A DNA stretch of 64,000 bases from Manduca sexta (Eukaryota; Arthropoda; Insecta; Lepidoptera; Sphingidae). The stretch's first letter is position 1, and every line of letters starts with the position of its first letter. The notes beneath the pieces were generated by a model. The model was not told the DNA's origin. It ran no database searches and worked only from the letters and a program-made list of their open reading frames with translations. A program made the translations under genes and the position numbers. The DNA lies in NCBI RefSeq assembly GCF_014839805.1, contig NC_051124.1, forward strand, positions 5,456,001 to 5,520,000, in the 5' to 3' direction. Shown one piece after another: positions 61,195-64,000 of the stretch.

Positions 61195-61465
61195 CGTATT
61201 CTATCGCGGGCGAGTAATTCCAACACGAGTCGCGACACTAAAACTGGTCGTGAATCGATTCTCTTCCCGGTCGTTACCACGTGTCATTAATGGTCCGGTC
61301 GTAAAGCGCGGTCGCGGTCGCCCGATCGGAATGCGCTCCGAGGCACGCTCGTGAGCGATAAACCGCTCCTGTCTGAGCGCTAATAAGCGCCTCCATCGAG
61401 CGCTTTCGTTCAACGCTCGGTTTACGATAGTGTCGGCCCCGCGACCGATTTGTCACAGCGGCTAA
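61195..61465. promoter_or_regulatory. GC-rich, CpG-rich island in intron 2
   Basis: Unlike its AT-rich surroundings, this segment is dense in CG dinucleotides (GTAAAGCGCGGTCGCGGTCG, CGCTCGTGAGCGATAAACCG, CGGCCCCGCGACCG) and contains a TCATTAATGG homeodomain-type site. The minus-strand ORFs over it are basic low-complexity shadows. No repeat match. It is a good candidate for a conserved non-coding element or internal promoter. Confidence 0.35.
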
Positions 61466-61654
61466 TTAAAATAAACTTTGTCTTAACCTTACCTGTGTTT
61501 AATTAACAATTTTTATACAGATTATAGACTACATTTAAATGGTTATTTATAGCAATTATAATTTATATATATTTAAGAGCGTAGAAATAACGAAGGGTGA
61601 GGTTACCGTTAGTTTCTGTGGTACAATATGATATACAATACAATATGGTACAAT

Positions 61655-61696
61655 ATTGCTTGGAGAAGTATGGAATGCCATACTTCTCCAAGCAAT
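61655..61696. repeat. Perfect 19-bp inverted repeat with 4-base loop
   Basis: ATTGCTTGGAGAAGTATGG (61655-61673), loop AATG, then the exact reverse complement (61678-61696). Fully paired arms of non-simple sequence are unusual for an old intron. A small hairpin RNA is possible, but the arms are shorter than a typical insect pre-miRNA and lack bulges. Confidence 0.8.
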
Positions 61697-61775
61697 GGGA
61701 CGTGCTAATCTCTCATACATAAAATTATATCAGAAATGAGTATTATATACTCTCCATTGAGGACATTCCTGCCAA

Positions 61776-62036
61776 ATGTTTGTACATAGGGTGGCGCGTG
61801 CAACAGTTTTACATGAGGACCACCTCCAATTAGAAGCAATACCAAAACCATCGGCTGAAGTGCCATCATTATCTCGGCGAGCACACGGCAAGATGAGTCT
61901 TCCTCCCTCGTGTATTAGGCAGAAAATTGTTAAAAATATTTACGGGTTTTTGGAGACAAGTGGAGTGAGCAATCCTGAAGTATGGGGTTGGGACATGGTT
62001 AAAGCGTTTAGGTCGAGAGTCGTCGAGTGCCTTTAG
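61776..62036 (+). CDS. Unrecognised 86-codon ORF, possibly a transposon remnant
   Basis: ATG at 61776 to the stop ending at 62036. The protein contains KMSLPPSCIRQKIVKNIYGF and GWDMVKAFRSRVVECL and has a globular, mixed composition without membrane segments. The first stretch faintly resembles N-terminal helix-turn-helix regions of insect transposase-like proteins, but I cannot name a family. It has no evident promoter, lies in intron 2 in the sense direction and overlaps no other repeat in my list. It may be a decayed transposase fragment or chance. Confidence 0.25.
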   Translation: MFVHRVARATVLHEDHLQLEAIPKPSAEVPSLSRRAHGKMSLPPSCIRQKIVKNIYGFLETSGVSNPEVWGWDMVKAFRSRVVECL

Positions 62037-62439
62037 CCTTTTGTGGAGTTTTCTATCGTTTTGGTGAGCGTTGCGGCAGCTATTTTATCAATTCGTGAGG
62101 GAGCGATCCATTTTGACAACCCTCCAATGCGGTGATGTGGTGGCTGGAAAATTGTCGACTCTTATATCTCGCATGTACGTTATATATAATGTATATTACT
62201 TATTATTATGTTTATTTTTTATTTTTGGTGATAGTATAATAAATATTTTGACGCAAGTTAAAGTTGAAGTAGAGGATTGGCTGATTAAAATTTAGTCAGG
62301 GATACATAACTAAGAAATATTTATTTTGCCTACGCGTATTATTTATTGCAATTACATAGTTGTGCATCTATCTTTGCAATTTTAGATTTTTGGTACAACT
62401 TATGAAATGTTTTACATAAATAATAATAATAGTACTCCT

Positions 62440-62776
62440 AATAATATATGTATACGAGGACCGAGCCCACTGCTGGGCTCAATCCTCCTCTGGTACTTAG
62501 AGGGATTAGGCCATAATCCACCACGCTCGTCTAGTGCGAATTGGCAGACTTCATATGCCTTCAAAATTCTTTTAGAGAACTTCTTACGTATGCAGGTTTT
62601 CTCACGATATTTTCCTTCACCGTTAAAGCAAGCGATAATTTACAAAGAATAAACACATCACTTTAGTAAAGTCAGAGGTGCGCGTCTTGGGCTTGAGATG
62701 AATTTGTGCGGGTTCAAAGGAAGCCGCACAAATTCATCTCAGCTGTCCGTTTCACTCAAAACTAGGTTGTCCCCAC
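62440..62776 (-). mobile_element. SINE family A, near full length, with an inserted snap-back hairpin
   Basis: The sequence runs from the tail (AGCCCACTGCTGGGCTCAAT) through CTCGTCTAGTGCGAATTGGC, GATATTTTCCTTCACCGTTA and AAAGTCAGAGGTGCGCGTC to the head AAACTAGGTTGTCCCCAC on the minus strand. Near the B box the order breaks. 62694-62711 is the exact reverse complement of 62724-62741, with a 12-base loop. This gives an 18-bp perfect hairpin that the full-length copy lacks. Confidence 0.75.
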
Positions 62777-63339
62777 TTAAATAAACAATAAATATATGTT
62801 TTAATAGTATGAAATGATGCTGATAAATGTTATTGAAACTGGTGTTTAGATATTATTTTTTCATTACTAAATGTATGTTATACCTAAGATGGGGAAGGAA
62901 AATGCAAAATGTAGGCACGGAATTCCCAGTAGTATAAAAAAAAATTGAGGACACGTGATATTTTTTTTTCAATGAACACAAATATAGGTTATAATTTAAA
63001 ATTAATCATTAATATAAGTACTTAAAAGCACCAAAGGGGTACCAAAGAGCATATTATAATATAATACTACATAAATCGGGTGAAATTCCAATTTATCATA
63101 ATTTATGTTCCTACACTCTGACCAGGAATATAAAAAACCTTACTATGTTGTAAAGTATGTTCTTTTTACTAAATACGTTAACTTAAAAGGAATTCCCAAG
63201 ATGTGCAAGTTGGACGCACGCACCGAGGGTCTTGTACAAAATTTTACGTAAGGTATTCTAAGTATAAATATTTTGCAAGCTCTAACTTGACAAATTTAAC
63301 TTTGCCGTTTAATCCCTAAACACGGTTATTTTGATACGC

Positions 63340-63485
63340 CTACGCATTTCTGAAAAAAGGATCTTGGCAGTCAGACAGATGGACATACCGACGGACAGGC
63401 AAACGGATAGACATACGGACAGACACCGACAGACAGAAGCATAAAAGTGATCCCATAAGGTTTCCTTTTGAGGAACGGATCCCTA
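63340..63485 (+). repeat. GACA-rich interspersed repeat fragment
   Basis: A run of CAGACAGATGGACATACCGA and GGACAGACACCGACAGACAG units precedes GTGATCCCATAAGGTTTCC and GGAACGGATCCCTAAAACC. This ending recurs widely in lepidopteran genomes as I know them. No second copy in the window. Confidence 0.4.
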
Positions 63486-64000
63486 AAACCAAAAAATATG
63501 GCGCCGGATTTTTGTTTATGAAAGAAATTTTTTATTAGCTGAGTTGAAAAAAAAACGAGGTTCTCAATTTGACGTGTATTTTTTTGTTTGTTACCTCATA
63601 ACTATTAACCGATTTGTGTTTACTCGAAAGTATTGCGTTAACTTAAGAATACGTATCCAAAATTTAAGTTCTGAACATCGTGTCTATTTTCAATAATGCC
63701 GTGCGTACTAAATAACTACGAAGGAGTTTACAAAGTAGGTATTAATATCTTGAACATACACGTCTGAAATCTACCGAAGCGTGCGTTCGCTGATTGGATA
63801 CCTATTTCTGATTTAATGAGATCCGCATATTTAGATATAGACGGAGCGATGTGGCAACGTGCTTCGGTTTCGTATTCCAATTATTCCGCTTCTTAATGCT
63901 GTTTAATCATTCGTTTATAATGGTCAATTTTCAATTCAGTATCAGAGTTTAGTCATTTTCTTTGGACTTTGTCAATAAAATCTACACTTGCTTACGATGT

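Larger units (their letters stand above)
53183..64000 (+). other. ham: Intron 2 (start) of the PRDM3/16-like gene, runs off the window
   Basis: The donor GTTAGT at 53183 departs from GTRAGT at the third base. No PR-domain or zinc-finger coding text was found up to the right edge, so the next exon should lie beyond 64000. Content is mostly repeats listed separately. Unlisted stretches, such as 57000-57700, 60800-61190 and 62780-63330, show nothing recognisable. Confidence 0.45.

Noticed and set aside
61655..61696. MicroRNA precursor
   Set aside because: Arms of 19 bp without bulges and a 4-base loop are too short and too perfect for an insect pre-miRNA. Listed as a hairpin only.

Overview
The window is AT-rich eukaryotic DNA, most likely from a moth or butterfly (Lepidoptera). 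It has no operons, no long ORFs and no ribosome binding sites. It carries many tRNA-derived SINEs, LINE tails, Penelope-like retroelement remnants and short DNA-transposon relatives of the kind I know from lepidopteran genomes. The organism call rests on recognising those repeat families and was not checked by search.

Only one host gene can be supported. A short first coding exon (4353-4392, plus strand) begins MRSK..ARRL, which resembles the N-terminus of the PRDM3/PRDM16 (MECOM; Drosophila hamlet) zinc-finger regulators. It lies just downstream of a CpG-rich promoter/5'UTR (about 3950-4352) and ends in a strong splice donor. A 48-base exon at 53135-53182 has a good acceptor and the matching phase, and continues the frame with a short acidic stretch. 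If both calls hold, intron 1 is 48,742 bases and intron 2 runs past the right edge. The PR domain and zinc fingers would then lie beyond the window.

Layout: 1-3949 is upstream DNA with a SINE inserted into a tandem duplication and a GC-rich patch. 3950-4392 is promoter, leader and exon 1. 4393-53134 is intron 1, repeat-rich but with several GC-richer, repeat-free islands (about 9960-10340, 26400-26960, 35640-35960, 45780-46020, 48640-48800) that are enhancer or alternative-promoter candidates. 53135-53182 is exon 2. 53183-64000 is intron 2 with more repeats and another GC-rich island (61195-61465).

The best-supported repeat observations are: three hAT-like short elements, each with a perfect 8-base target duplication; a Penelope-like copy with a 12-base target duplication and a decayed GIY-YIG-type C-terminal ORF; a full-length SINE with a 12-13 base target duplication; and several SINE copies carrying local inversions or snap-back hairpins. 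The remaining short ORFs look like chance or repeat-derived frames. No rRNA, functional tRNA, CRISPR array or bacterial-type system was seen.
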